Assembly (NCBI GenBank): GCA_947447625.1
Contig: CANFKS010000029.1
Span: 1-39,656 of the forward strand
Direction: 5' to 3'
DNA length: 39,656 nt
Source of the DNA: Rhodospirillales bacterium
GTDB taxonomy: Bacteria; Pseudomonadota; Alphaproteobacteria; Acetobacterales; Acetobacteraceae
Shown: positions 24,049-32,475 of the stretch, in pieces
Layout of the letters: each line of letters opens with the position of its first letter
How positions within the stretch are numbered: position 1 is the first letter of the stretch
Notes under the pieces: model-generated
Told to the model about the DNA's origin: nothing
The model's input: only the letters and a program-made list of their open reading frames with translations
The model's database searches: none
Made by a program: the position numbers and the translations under genes

Positions 24049-24408
24049 TGCAATAATCTGAACAGCTCAGAATTTTGTTTGCAGCGCTTGAGCGGTGTTT
24101 TTTGCGGTTCATTGCTTCCACTTACGATCCAAGCGTCCGTTCGGAAAACCGTTAAAGCACAAGGATCCAGCGTGGTTCAAGCTGTGCCAATCCGTCCCGC
24201 TCACGGCGGTGACGGTGAAGCGTCGCGGGACGTTTTGGGTGCGATGAAGAGCGGATCGCGCGGATTGCAAGCGATGCCGGCGGGCATGGCGGGCCCCGGA
24301 CGGATCACGGGGAACCGGCCAGGGGGATCAGCGGGGGGGATCAGCGGGGGGTGGATTGCACGCGCCGCCCCGAGGCGTAGGGTGGTGCCCTCATCACGGG
24401 AGGATACC
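24049..24408. promoter_or_regulatory. 360-bp divergent intergenic region with structured segments
   Basis: Separates the TPR-glycosyltransferase (-) from the aldolase (+). The first 130 bp is AT-richer than the surroundings and probably holds the promoter of the TPR gene. At 24193-24242 the arms CGTCCCGC / GCGGGACG enclose a smaller TCAC-GGCG-GTGA stem and are followed by TTTT. At 24309-24350 there are four G-runs. No convincing open frame was found. Confidence 0.5.
24309..24350 (+). other. Potential G-quadruplex upstream of the aldolase gene
   Basis: Four G-runs of 4, 5, 7 and 6 with loops of 9, 6 and 6 nt lie 59 nt before the aldolase ATG on the coding strand. The last loops are both ATCAGC because of a 13-bp tandem duplication (GGGGGATCAGCGG). 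The run pattern meets the usual quadruplex rule; no experimental basis. Confidence 0.45.
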
Positions 24409-25197
24409 ATGGCCATCATCCAGAACACCTCGCTCGCGCGGTTGCGCGCCGGCAAGATTTCGATCGGCTTCGGCGCCGGGGCGCTGCGTACGGTGGCGAC
24501 GCCGATGTATGCCAAGGCCGCCGGGTTCGACTGGCTGTTCATCGACATGGAACACGGTGCCTTCAGCATCAATGAAGCCACCCAGCTCTGCATCGCGGCG
24601 CTGCCCACCGGTGTCACCCCGATCGTGCGCGTGTGTTTCGATGCGCTCGACGAAGCCACCCGGGCGCTCGACAATGGGGCGATGGGCATCGTCGTCCCGC
24701 ATGTCGATACACCGGCCCAGGCGAAACGGGTGGCAGACGCGCTGCGCTACCCGCCGCAGGGACATCGCTCCTGGGGCGGCGGGATCGCCGTCTACGGGTT
24801 CAACCCGCCATCGGCGGCCGAGGCGCAGGCGGAGATCAATGCCGAAGTGATGGTCGTGGCGATGATCGAGACCGCCGAGGCCGTGGCCAATGCGGACGCC
24901 ATCGCCGCCACCCCGGGCATCGATGTGCTGCTGATCGGCACGTCCGACCTCAGCGCCGACATGGGCATTTCCGGCCAGGTCGGGCACGAGCGCGTGCAGG
25001 ACGCCTATCGCACCGTCATCGCCGCCTGCCAGAAGCATGGCAAATTCGCCGGGCTCGGCGGCGTCTATGACGATGTCTGGGCGCGGACCTACATCCAGTG
25101 GGGCGCGAAGTTCGTGCTCGGCGGCGCCGACCAGATGTTCATCCTCCAGGCTGCGACCGCGCGGGCCAAGTTCCTCGCCTCGCTCGATCCTGCATGA
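24409..25197 (+). CDS. HpcH/HpaI family aldolase
   Basis: Class II metal-dependent aldolase of the 4-hydroxy-2-oxoheptanedioate type, which cleaves 2-keto-4-hydroxy acids to pyruvate and an aldehyde. The 262-residue protein shows WLFIDMEHGAFSINEA with the catalytic His, PIVRVCFDALDEATRALDNG with the Arg, MGIVVPHVDTPAQAKRV, and the metal ligands in VVAMIETAEAVANAD and LIGTSDLSADMG. The start is set by GGGAGGA just upstream. It stands alone, with no catabolic cluster near, so the substrate is open; 2-dehydro-3-deoxyglucarate aldolase is an alternative. Confidence 0.92.
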   Translation: MAIIQNTSLARLRAGKISIGFGAGALRTVATPMYAKAAGFDWLFIDMEHGAFSINEATQLCIAALPTGVTPIVRVCFDALDEATRALDNGAMGIVVPHVDTPAQAKRVADALRYPPQGHRSWGGGIAVYGFNPPSAAEAQAEINAEVMVVAMIETAEAVANADAIAATPGIDVLLIGTSDLSADMGISGQVGHERVQDAYRTVIAACQKHGKFAGLGGVYDDVWARTYIQWGAKFVLGGADQMFILQAATARAKFLASLDPA

Positions 25198-25234
25198 GGG
25201 GCTGAACGCGCGATCTCCCCTTTGCCGAACAGGA

Positions 25235-25263
25235 GCGCGCCACCGCGGCAATCGGTGGCGCGC
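25235..25263. terminator. GC hairpin after the aldolase gene
   Basis: Perfect 11-bp stem GCGCGCCACCG (25235-25245) / CGGTGGCGCGC (25253-25263) with a 7-nt loop, enclosed by a second pairing ATCTCCCC (25213-25220) / GGGGAGAT (25267-25274). There is no T-run, so termination would be imperfect or of another type. Confidence 0.5.
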
Positions 25264-25298
25264 GAGGGGGGAGATACGACATGGAGTCCCATTTTAAA

Positions 25299-25338
25299 GC
25301 CTGATGATTTTTACGATTCCGTCAAAAAATCATCAGGC
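25299..25338. repeat. ATTC-loop hairpin repeat, copy 1
   Basis: GCCTGATGATTTTTACG (25299-25315), loop ATTC, then CGT and the inverted arm to 25338, with one small bulge. It sits between the convergent aldolase and MFS genes, 1 bp beyond the MFS stop, and has A/T tracts on both arms, as expected of a bidirectional terminator. A second copy is at 32476-32515. Confidence 0.75.
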
Positions 25339-25339
25339 G

Positions 25340-26614
25340 CTAGCCCGCGGCGGCCGCCCCGAAGCGGCGCATCCCGACCAGCCCGACCCCGATGATCGCC
25401 ACCCCGCACACCACCACGGCAGGGGCAATGCCGATCGCCTCGAAGGCACTGGGCGCCGCCAGCATCGCCAGCAGCGAGCCTGTCTGGTTGACAAGCATGA
25501 ACGCCCGCACCGCCGCCCCCATGTCCCGCCGCGGCACCTGGATCTGCCGCAGTGTCGCCACCGTGATGTCCTGCATCGGCCCGCCCGCTGCCGAAATCGC
25601 CGCCCCCGCGAACAGCAGCGCAAACAGCAGCGGCCCCTGCACGCAATGCCCGGCCACACCCAGCACCACGATGCCGCCGCCCAGCAGAAAATTGCCGCAA
25701 AAGATCATCCGCCCCGACATGCCGCGCACGCCGAGGCTGCCCATCATCAACGTCGACAGCAGGTTGGCCCCGCCATACCCCGCCATGACCAGCCCATAAA
25801 CCGCCAATCCACCCCCGCCACCACCCGGCACCACCACGCCGCTGCGCTCCACGATCAGCGGCAGGCCCACGAAAAACGCACCGAACCAGGCGCCGTTGAT
25901 CACCATGTTGACCCACAGCATGAACCACAGCAGCGGCTGCGGCCGCAGCACGGCAAACCCGGTCGTCACCGCTTTGACGATCCCCGGCCGGCTCGCCGCC
26001 GCCAGCCGCTCCGGCGCGGCCCGGATGATCGCCCACGTGCTCCCCGCCGAGACGGCGAACCCAACCGCCGCACAGGCAACAAAGGCGCTCAGCGACACAG
26101 CAGCCGAGGCCATCCCCACGATCGTTGGCCCCAGCAGCCGGGCGAGCCGCTCGGAAGTGTCGATCATCGCATTGGTCGCCGGCAGATCCGCCGCCCGCGC
26201 CACGATACCCGGCACCACCGTCTGCATCGCCGGACGATACAACGCGATTCCGGCCATCATCAGAAAGGCGCCGGCAAACAGCGTCCACGCCACCGGCCCG
26301 CCGCTCCACGCCCACACCGCGGCAATTGCCGCCAACGTCGCGCCGCGCAGCAGATCGGCGATGATCATCATCCGCCGATGCTCCACCCGATCCGCCCAGG
26401 CGCCCGACAGCAGCGCCACCAGCACCATGCCCATCGCCTGCGTCGCCGCCAGGTAGCCCGAGGCCGTGCCCAGCAGCGCAGCCCCGGTCCAACTCAAAAC
26501 CACCGCACAGACCTGATCGCCCAGCGAGGCGACCGAAAGCCCAGCCCACATCCAACGGACCGAAGGCGTGCGCAGCGGCTGAAGGAGCCCCCGGATCAGC
26601 CGAGCCCCTTCCAA
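25340..26614 (-). CDS. MFS transporter
   Basis: Inner-membrane carrier, 424 residues with about 12 hydrophobic helices. The N-terminal half has SVRWMWAGLSVASLGDQVCA and the A-loop GAWADRVEHRRMMIIADLLRG typical of the EntS/DHA3-type MFS_3 group, often drug or siderophore exporters. The substrate is unknown. Its ATG overlaps the 3' end of the flavin reductase gene by 19 nt, so the two are cotranscribed. A poly-Gly loop (GGGGGG) lies between the halves. Confidence 0.88.
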   Translation of the reverse strand: MEGARLIRGLLQPLRTPSVRWMWAGLSVASLGDQVCAVVLSWTGAALLGTASGYLAATQAMGMVLVALLSGAWADRVEHRRMMIIADLLRGATLAAIAAVWAWSGGPVAWTLFAGAFLMMAGIALYRPAMQTVVPGIVARAADLPATNAMIDTSERLARLLGPTIVGMASAAVSLSAFVACAAVGFAVSAGSTWAIIRAAPERLAAASRPGIVKAVTTGFAVLRPQPLLWFMLWVNMVINGAWFGAFFVGLPLIVERSGVVVPGGGGGGLAVYGLVMAGYGGANLLSTLMMGSLGVRGMSGRMIFCGNFLLGGGIVVLGVAGHCVQGPLLFALLFAGAAISAAGGPMQDITVATLRQIQVPRRDMGAAVRAFMLVNQTGSLLAMLAAPSAFEAIGIAPAVVVCGVAIIGVGLVGMRRFGAAAAG

Positions 26615-27228
26615 TCCGCCAGCGCAATCCGCGGCAGGTCGAAGCGATCGCGCGTGCGGCTATACCAGCCCGCGCCATGCAGGCGCCCGATCAGGTCGAG
26701 CTTCTCGTTGTCGATGTAGCAGCGCTCGGCGTTCAGCACGCAATCATCCTGCACATGCACCGCCAGCACCTTGCCGATCACCAGCGTGCGATCGCTGCCG
26801 AGATCGATGTTCATGAAGCGCTCGCATTCCAACGCCACCGGGCTCTCGGCGATCCGCGGCACCTTGATCTTCACCGACGGCAGCGTGGTGAGCCCTGCCT
26901 CCTTGATTTCGTCCACCCCATGCGGAAAGTCGATCGCGGTGATGTTCATCGCCTGGGCATTGGCGTCGGACACCATGTTGACCACGAACTGCCCGGTTTC
27001 GCGGATATTGTTGCCGGTGTCCTTCGCATCCCCCGGCTTGCGCCCGCCGATGCCGATGATCACCAGCGGCGGATCGCCCGAAATCGCGTTGAAAAACGAG
27101 AACGGCGCGGCATTGGTCACGCCCTTGGCATCCTGCGTCACCACCCAGGCGATCGGGCGCGGGCCCACGGTGGAAACCAGGAGCTTGTAGCGGTCCTGCG
27201 GTGAGATCGTGTCGAAATCGAACAGCAT
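26596..27228 (-). CDS. Flavin reductase-like FMN-binding protein
   Basis: Split-barrel FMN-binding protein of the flavin reductase family, 210 residues. The core is SPQDRYKLLVSTVGPRPIAW, then VVTQDAKGVTNAAPFSFFNA and DPPLVIIGIG, followed by NIRETGQFVVNMVSDANAQA. Members reduce free flavins for two-component monooxygenases or bind flavin in other ways; no partner oxygenase is adjacent. The start at 27228 has GGAG 7 nt upstream. The MFS gene overlaps its end. Confidence 0.9.
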   Translation of the reverse strand: MLFDFDTISPQDRYKLLVSTVGPRPIAWVVTQDAKGVTNAAPFSFFNAISGDPPLVIIGIGGRKPGDAKDTGNNIRETGQFVVNMVSDANAQAMNITAIDFPHGVDEIKEAGLTTLPSVKIKVPRIAESPVALECERFMNIDLGSDRTLVIGKVLAVHVQDDCVLNAERCYIDNEKLDLIGRLHGAGWYSRTRDRFDLPRIALADWKGLG

Positions 27229-27523
27229 GAGGAGGCTCCGAAACGGTGAATTCTTCCATGAGAAGGCCTTGATCGCGCCGGAGTGTCCAGCACCGTCATG
27301 CCCAAGCACGCAATGCGTGTGACGCAACCCTCAGGCGCAGGGCCGTTCATCATGCGGCGTGACCCTGCCTTGTGTCGGATTGTGCGGCGTCGCGGCGGGT
27401 GATCCGGCATGCCGGCACGCGCGCGAACCCGTCGTCCGCCCCTTTCGCGCCGCGCAACCGTGTCGTCAGAATCGCCATATTTCTGTTAGACTGTCTTTTC
27501 ATCAACCGGCAGAGGATAAGCCC

Positions 27524-27760
27524 ATGCGCGCTCTTTACCTGATCCCCGCCCTCGCCTTGCTCGCGGGCTGCGGCAGCGGAAATTTTGATCGCGTCACCAC
27601 CGGCGCCGGCACCGGCGCGGCTGGCGGCGCCGTGATCGGCCTGCTCGGCGGGCCCGTGGGCGTTCTGGTTGGCGCCGGCATCGGCGCGGGCGTTGGCGCC
27701 GTCACCGGCAGCACCACCACCCCCGACCAGATCGACCTCGGCAAACCCATCTGGAAGTAA
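27524..27760 (+). CDS. Small glycine-zipper outer-membrane lipoprotein
   Basis: A 78-residue lipoprotein precursor. The signal MRALYLIPALALLAGC has a lipobox LLAGC with Cys16 as the lipidation site. The body is a glycine zipper (TGAGTGAAGGAVIGLLGGPV, then GVLVGAGIGAGVGAVTG) that can span or insert in a membrane. The tail is TTTPDQIDLGKPIWK. AGAGGA precedes the ATG by 7 nt. Similar small YMGG/Gly-zipper lipoproteins are common; function unknown. Isolated between convergent and divergent neighbours. Confidence 0.82.
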   Translation: MRALYLIPALALLAGCGSGNFDRVTTGAGTGAAGGAVIGLLGGPVGVLVGAGIGAGVGAVTGSTTTPDQIDLGKPIWK

Positions 27761-27841
27761 CGCGGCCAGAATCGGCTGATTACGGAACCGCTTGCGGCGC
27801 ATCGCTCGATCGCGGAGGCGACGACGATGCGCCCCAGCCCT

Positions 27842-29596
27842 TTACCTGGCGGGCGCCAATTGGGTCTCCACCAGACGGGAAAACGGGCCATTCAGCGCCA
27901 TCAACGCGGCAAACGAGCCGCGCTCGACAATGCGCCCCTCATCGAACACCAGGATCACATCCGCATCCCGCACCGTCGAAAGCCGATGGGCAATCACAAA
28001 ACACGTCCGCCCTTGCATCAACCGGTGCAACGCGGTTGCCACCCGCGCCTCGGTGGCGGCATCGAGCGCGCTCGTCGCCTCGTCCAGAATGAGGATCGGC
28101 GGATCCTTCAGCAGCGCCCGCGCAATCGCCAGCCGCTGGCGCTGCCCCCCCGACAAATTCGCCCCGCGCTCCCCCACCATCGTCTCATACCCGTCGGGCT
28201 GCGCCAGGATGAAATCATGCGCCTCCGCCGCCCGCGCCGCCGCCTCGATCTGCGCCTGATCCGCGCGCGGATTGCCCATCAGCAGGTTCTCGCGGATGGA
28301 TCGGTTGAGCAGCATGCTGTCCTGGAACACCACGCCGATCCGCGCGCGCAGACTGTCGATCGTCACATCGCGGATGTCCTGCCCATCGATCCGGATCGCC
28401 CCCTTCTGGGGATCCCAGAACCGCTCGAGCAACGCCATGCAGGTCGATTTCCCTGCTCCGGTCGCCCCCACCAGCGCCACCGTCAGCCCATGATGCGCCG
28501 AAATCGTGATGTCGCATAACGTCGGTGGCGCCCCGGGATAGGCAAACGACACGCCGTCGAACACCACATCCCCCGGCCCCGCCGCCAGCGGCAGCGCGCC
28601 CGGCCGGTCCGGCACCGCGCTTTGCGCATCCAGCACCGCGAAATACCCCTCCAGCCCCGGAAACTCCGCAAACAGCCTGGTGGTGAACTGCATGGCGCCA
28701 TCGAGCCGCTGGATCAGCAGCCCCGCCAGCCCCATGAACGTCACAATCTCGCCCACGCTCGCCTCGTCGCGCGCATGCAGGATCGTCCCGGTGACAACGA
28801 TCGTGATCACCGCGATGGTGCTCGCCCCGCGCGTCATCACATTGGCCACCGCCCACCAGTTCAGCACCGGAAACTGATGCCGGATCACCTCGCCCATCAA
28901 GGCCCCGAACCGCTGCATCTCATCGCCCAGCCGCGTGAAGGACTGCACAACCGTCACATTGGCGAGCGCATCCTGCGCCGTGCCCACCAGCTCGACCTGC
29001 CATCGCTGCGCCCGCCGCTGCCCGCCCTCCGTCTTGCGCACCACCACCAGGATCAGCACCGCGAACACCCCGACCAGCAGCACCAGCGCCACCGCCAGCC
29101 GTCCGTTCAACACCACCGTCATCGGCAGCAGCACCAGCAGCGCCAGCCACATCGCCAACTGGTCGCGGAAAAAACTCAACCACAACCAGAACATCGTATC
29201 CGCACCCGACAGCATCAGCTTCATCAGCCCGCCCGTGCGCGTATCGCCATGAAACGACGGCGGCAACGCCAGCACATGCTCATAGAACCGCCGCATCGCC
29301 AGCAGCCGGTTGCGATGCGCCATCCGTTCCGCCTGCAACCCCGCCCCGATCCCGGCCAGAATGCCGAGCAACCCAACCCCGGCCCAACTCCCGAGCAGCA
29401 CCGTCGCCCGCTGCCACAACACATCACCCGGCAGAACCCGCGCCTCGGCCAGCAACGCAATCACCTGCCCGAACAACACCGGCTCGACAAACAACAGCCC
29501 CGCCAGCAGCAGGTTCGCCGCCATCAGCCACCACGCCACCCGCCGGTCCGGCCCAAGCTGGGCAATCACCCGCGCGTAAAGCCGGACAAACGCCAT
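27842..29596 (-). CDS. ndvA: Glucan exporter ATP-binding/permease protein (NdvA-like)
   Basis: ABC half-exporter with fused membrane and ATPase domains, 584 residues, the size of NdvA/ChvA. The membrane domain (about 1-310) opens with AWWLMAANLLLAGLLFVEPV and has LPPSFHGDTRTGGLMKLMLS. The ATPase has Walker A GATGAGKST, signature LSGGQRQRLAIARALL and Walker B ILILDEATSALD. The N-terminal half resembles the cyclic beta-1,2-glucan exporter family; no NdvB-type synthase is in the window, so the cargo is inference. It starts 15 nt after the pdxY stop and is the last gene of the SDR-pdxY-ndvA operon. Confidence 0.88.
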   Translation of the reverse strand: MAFVRLYARVIAQLGPDRRVAWWLMAANLLLAGLLFVEPVLFGQVIALLAEARVLPGDVLWQRATVLLGSWAGVGLLGILAGIGAGLQAERMAHRNRLLAMRRFYEHVLALPPSFHGDTRTGGLMKLMLSGADTMFWLWLSFFRDQLAMWLALLVLLPMTVVLNGRLAVALVLLVGVFAVLILVVVRKTEGGQRRAQRWQVELVGTAQDALANVTVVQSFTRLGDEMQRFGALMGEVIRHQFPVLNWWAVANVMTRGASTIAVITIVVTGTILHARDEASVGEIVTFMGLAGLLIQRLDGAMQFTTRLFAEFPGLEGYFAVLDAQSAVPDRPGALPLAAGPGDVVFDGVSFAYPGAPPTLCDITISAHHGLTVALVGATGAGKSTCMALLERFWDPQKGAIRIDGQDIRDVTIDSLRARIGVVFQDSMLLNRSIRENLLMGNPRADQAQIEAAARAAEAHDFILAQPDGYETMVGERGANLSGGQRQRLAIARALLKDPPILILDEATSALDAATEARVATALHRLMQGRTCFVIAHRLSTVRDADVILVFDEGRIVERGSFAALMALNGPFSRLVETQLAPAR

Positions 29597-29611
29597 TCAG
29601 CCGGGCCCCAT

Positions 29612-30460
29612 TCAGCAGGGCAGGGGGGTGAAGCGGCGTGACGGCGCGACGAATTCCTCCTGCGCCGCCACGATCAGAAGCTCGCGAGACCCCGCATCAT
29701 GGGTGCGCTGCAACACGCCATGGATCGAGCTCCCGGCCTGCCCCATCGCCGCTGCGGCCGAGCCGAGATTCAGGCGATGAAACAGGAACAGCGCCGCAAT
29801 CGCATCGCCCGCCCCATTGATCCGCAGATCAAGCCGCGGCGTGCGCAACACATGCATCGCCCCCGCCTCGCTGCAAACCATGTCCATGCTTCCCGCCGGC
29901 GTCTCCGCCGTCTCCACGCTCGTCACCAGCACAATCCGCGGCCCCATCGCATGCAGCGCCGTCACCGCGCGCTTCACCTCCGCACGTGTCCCCGTCGGCA
30001 ACCCCGTCAGCAGCCGCAACTCGAACACATTGGGCGTCGCGATATCGGCGGCCGGCAACGCCTGGTCGCGGATCAGCTCCGGAATCCCGGCCCGCACATA
30101 GACATCCGTATCGTCATCGCCGATCACCGGATCGCAGCAATACACACAGCCCGGACTGGCCCGCTTCGTCCGCGCCACCGCATCCAGGATCGCATGGCCA
30201 ATCCCCTGATCGCCCATATAGCCCGACAACACCGCATCACAGCGCCCCAACGCCCCACGCGCCTCGATCCCATCGATCAACCGGCCGACCTGCGCGCCGG
30301 TGTAGACGTCCCCGGTCCAGCCGCCATAGCCCGTATGGTTCGAGAACTGCACCGTATTGACCGCCCAAACCTCCGCCCCCAACCGCTGCAGCGGAAACAT
30401 CGCGCTCGCATTGCCCACATGCCCGTAGGCCACCCAGGACTGGACCGAGAGGATATTCAC
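29612..30460 (-). CDS. pdxY: Pyridoxal kinase
   Basis: Phosphorylates pyridoxal in vitamin B6 salvage. 282 residues, as in PdxY. It starts VNILSVQSWVAYGHVGNASA, then FPLQRLGAEVWAVNTVQFSN, with GGWTGDVYTGAQV and CDPVIGDDDTDVYV, and ends with the ribokinase-fold anion hole INGAGDAIAALF holding the catalytic Asp. The GTG start overlaps the TGA of the upstream SDR gene by 4 nt (GTGA), which fixes the start and indicates coupling. Longer readings lie in the SDR gene. Confidence 0.94.
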   Translation of the reverse strand: MNILSVQSWVAYGHVGNASAMFPLQRLGAEVWAVNTVQFSNHTGYGGWTGDVYTGAQVGRLIDGIEARGALGRCDAVLSGYMGDQGIGHAILDAVARTKRASPGCVYCCDPVIGDDDTDVYVRAGIPELIRDQALPAADIATPNVFELRLLTGLPTGTRAEVKRAVTALHAMGPRIVLVTSVETAETPAGSMDMVCSEAGAMHVLRTPRLDLRINGAGDAIAALFLFHRLNLGSAAAAMGQAGSSIHGVLQRTHDAGSRELLIVAAQEEFVAPSRRFTPLPC

Positions 30461-31209
30461 GCCGTCCGCCCGCCATCCACCGGCAGCAACACCCCGGTGA
30501 TGAAGTTCGACGCATCCTCGGCCAGCCACACGCACGCATTGGCGATATCCGACGGCAGGCTCATCCGCCCCAGCGGAATGCTCGACATGAACCGCGCCGT
30601 CACCTCCGGATCGTTCGGCTGCCCCATGAACAACTCTGTCAACCCGGTCTGCCCCAACACCGGACACACCGCATTGACCCGGATTTGATCCGCCGCCAAC
30701 TCCAGCGCCATGCACTGCGTCATCGTATTCACCGCCCCCTTGGTTCCGTTGTACCACACCAGACCCGGCCGCGGCCGGATCCCCGCGGTCGATGAAATAT
30801 TGATGATCGAGCCCCCGCGCCCCTGCCGGCGCAAACAGGGCACCGCGAATTGCGTCATCCAGTAGAGTGACTTCACATTGACCGCATAAACCCGGTCGAA
30901 GGTTGCCTCATCGACATCCAGCATCGGCTGGTTGCGATGCGTCGTGCCGGCGTTGTTGACCACGATATCGAGCCCGCCGAACACCTGCCCGGCCGCATCG
31001 ACCATCGCCTTCACATCCGCGCCCACGCTCACATCGCCCTGAACCGCGGCGGCATTCGGCCCCAATTCGCCCACCACCCGGCGCGCCGCATCGGCGCTGA
31101 TATCGGCCACGATCACCTTGGCGCCCTGGCCTGCGAACGCCCGCGCGATCCCCTCCCCGAACCCGCCGCCCGCGCCCGTCACGATCGCCACCTTGCCTGC
31201 CAGCCGCAT
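30457..31209 (-). CDS. SDR family oxidoreductase
   Basis: Classical short-chain dehydrogenase/reductase of 250 residues. NAD(P) motif TGAGGGFGEGIA (11-22), NNAG (85-88), catalytic Ser in IINISSTAG (about 139-140), Tyr153 and Lys157 in YNGTK, and ITGVLLPVDGGRTA at the C-terminus. A full tetrad is present. The fabG-like sequence gives no substrate. It is the first gene of an operon with pdxY and ndvA, where the 4-nt overlap with pdxY suggests coupled expression. Confidence 0.92.
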   Translation of the reverse strand: MRLAGKVAIVTGAGGGFGEGIARAFAGQGAKVIVADISADAARRVVGELGPNAAAVQGDVSVGADVKAMVDAAGQVFGGLDIVVNNAGTTHRNQPMLDVDEATFDRVYAVNVKSLYWMTQFAVPCLRRQGRGGSIINISSTAGIRPRPGLVWYNGTKGAVNTMTQCMALELAADQIRVNAVCPVLGQTGLTELFMGQPNDPEVTARFMSSIPLGRMSLPSDIANACVWLAEDASNFITGVLLPVDGGRTA

Positions 31210-31335
31210 GATCCGCTCCTGTCCGTATCCCCGATGCTTAGGCCGCGCTCCGCCGCATCGTCAAACCCGACCTCTCTTGCCAGATTACGCGTCACCTCCT
31301 AACCCTCGCTCACCTCAAAAATGGAACCGCCCGCC

Positions 31336-32421
31336 ATGACGACCCCGAAACTCTTCGACCCCATCGCGTTCCGCTCCGTGACCGCGCGCAACCGCATCGC
31401 GCTTGCCGCCCTCTGCCAATACTGCGCCACCGACGGCCTCGGCGATGACTGGCACATCCAGCACCTCGGCGCCCGCGCCATGGGCGGCGCCGGCATCGTC
31501 ATGACCGAAGCCACCCATGTCTCCGCCGTCGGGCGCATCACGCCGGGCTGCCTCGGCCTCTACACCGACGAACACGAAGCCTTCCTCTCCCGCGTCACCA
31601 AACTCATCGCCAGCGGCGGCGCCGTCCCGGCCATCCAACTCGCCCATGCCGGCCGCAAAGCCAGCACCGCCGCCCCCTACCATGGCGGCAAACCCATCCC
31701 GCTGTCTGACCCGCGCGGCTGGCAACCCGTCGGCCCCAGCGCCATCCCCTTCGGCGACGGCTACACCACGCCCGCAGAACTCAGCCCCGCCGGCATCGCC
31801 GAAATCGTCGGCCAATTCGCCACCGCCGCCCGCCGCGCCCGCAACGCCGGCTTCAAGATCATCGAACTCCACGGCGCCCACGGCTATCTCGGCCACTCCT
31901 TCCTCTCCCCCGTCTCCAACCGCCGCACCGACGCCTATGGCGGGGACCTCGCCGGCCGCGCCCGCTTCCTCATGGAACTCGTCGAAGCCGTGCGCGGCGA
32001 ATGGCCCGATGACCTCCCCCTCTTCGTCCGCCTCTCTTGCGTCGACTGGATGGAAGGCGGCATCCAACTCGCCGACACCGTCGAACTCGCCAAACGCCTC
32101 AAAGCGACCGGCAAGGTCGACCTGATCGATTGCTCCTCCGGCGGCGCGGCCGCCACCGGGCCCAAAATCCCCTCGCTGCACCCGGGCTACCAAATCCCCT
32201 TCGCCGAAGCCGTCAAACACCAGGCCGGCCTCCCCTCCGGCGCCGTCGGCCTCATCACGGCGCCCGAACACGCAGCCGAGATCATCGCCAATGAACGCGC
32301 TGACCTCGTCTTCATCGGCCGCGCCATGCTGGCCGACCCCGCCTGGCCGCTCCGCGCGGCCAAACGCCTGGGGGCGGCGGTGCCGCTGATGCCACAGTAC
32401 GAGCGGGCCACGATTCTTTAG
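31336..32421 (+). CDS. NADH:flavin oxidoreductase, Old Yellow Enzyme family (YqjM-like)
   Basis: FMN-dependent ene-reductase with a TIM barrel, 361 residues. Motifs: VTARNRIALAALCQYCATDG, then DDWHIQHLGARAMGGAGIVM, typical of the thermophilic-like YqjM class; AHAGRKAS; the His pair in IIELHGAHGYLGHSFLSP with SNRRTDAYGG; and C-terminal DLVFIGRAMLADPAWPLRAA. The start is ATG 31336 or 31321; neither has a clear ribosome site. The stop codon is the first part of a 17-bp hairpin. Substrates are probably alpha,beta-unsaturated carbonyls. Confidence 0.93.
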   Translation: MTTPKLFDPIAFRSVTARNRIALAALCQYCATDGLGDDWHIQHLGARAMGGAGIVMTEATHVSAVGRITPGCLGLYTDEHEAFLSRVTKLIASGGAVPAIQLAHAGRKASTAAPYHGGKPIPLSDPRGWQPVGPSAIPFGDGYTTPAELSPAGIAEIVGQFATAARRARNAGFKIIELHGAHGYLGHSFLSPVSNRRTDAYGGDLAGRARFLMELVEAVRGEWPDDLPLFVRLSCVDWMEGGIQLADTVELAKRLKATGKVDLIDCSSGGAAATGPKIPSLHPGYQIPFAEAVKHQAGLPSGAVGLITAPEHAAEIIANERADLVFIGRAMLADPAWPLRAAKRLGAAVPLMPQYERATIL

Positions 32422-32460
32422 AGCGGGATGCCTTCTGCTAGGCGAAGGCATCCCGCTCTA
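32419..32460. terminator. 17-bp perfect hairpin overlapping the OYE stop codon
   Basis: TAGAGCGGGATGCCTTC (32419-32435) pairs with GAAGGCATCCCGCTCTA (32444-32460) around an 8-nt loop. Its first three bases are the TAG stop of the gene. A weakly T-rich stretch follows. It may be a terminator or a TAGAGC-type palindromic repeat common in alphaproteobacteria. Confidence 0.65.
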
Positions 32461-32475
32461 ACTCTTTGTTTGATC

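Noticed and set aside
23485-24408. N-terminal extension of the HpcH/HpaI aldolase
   Set aside because: It runs through the TPR gene in antisense and through the G-run leader; the ATG at 24409 has a good ribosome site.
25304-26719. 471-codon plus-strand frame opposite the MFS gene
   Set aside because: Arg/His/Pro-rich translation typical of antisense frames; the minus strand shows transporter helices.
28622-29641. Plus-strand Gln/His/Arg-rich frame opposite ndvA
   Set aside because: Antisense of the exporter membrane domain; no domain resemblance.
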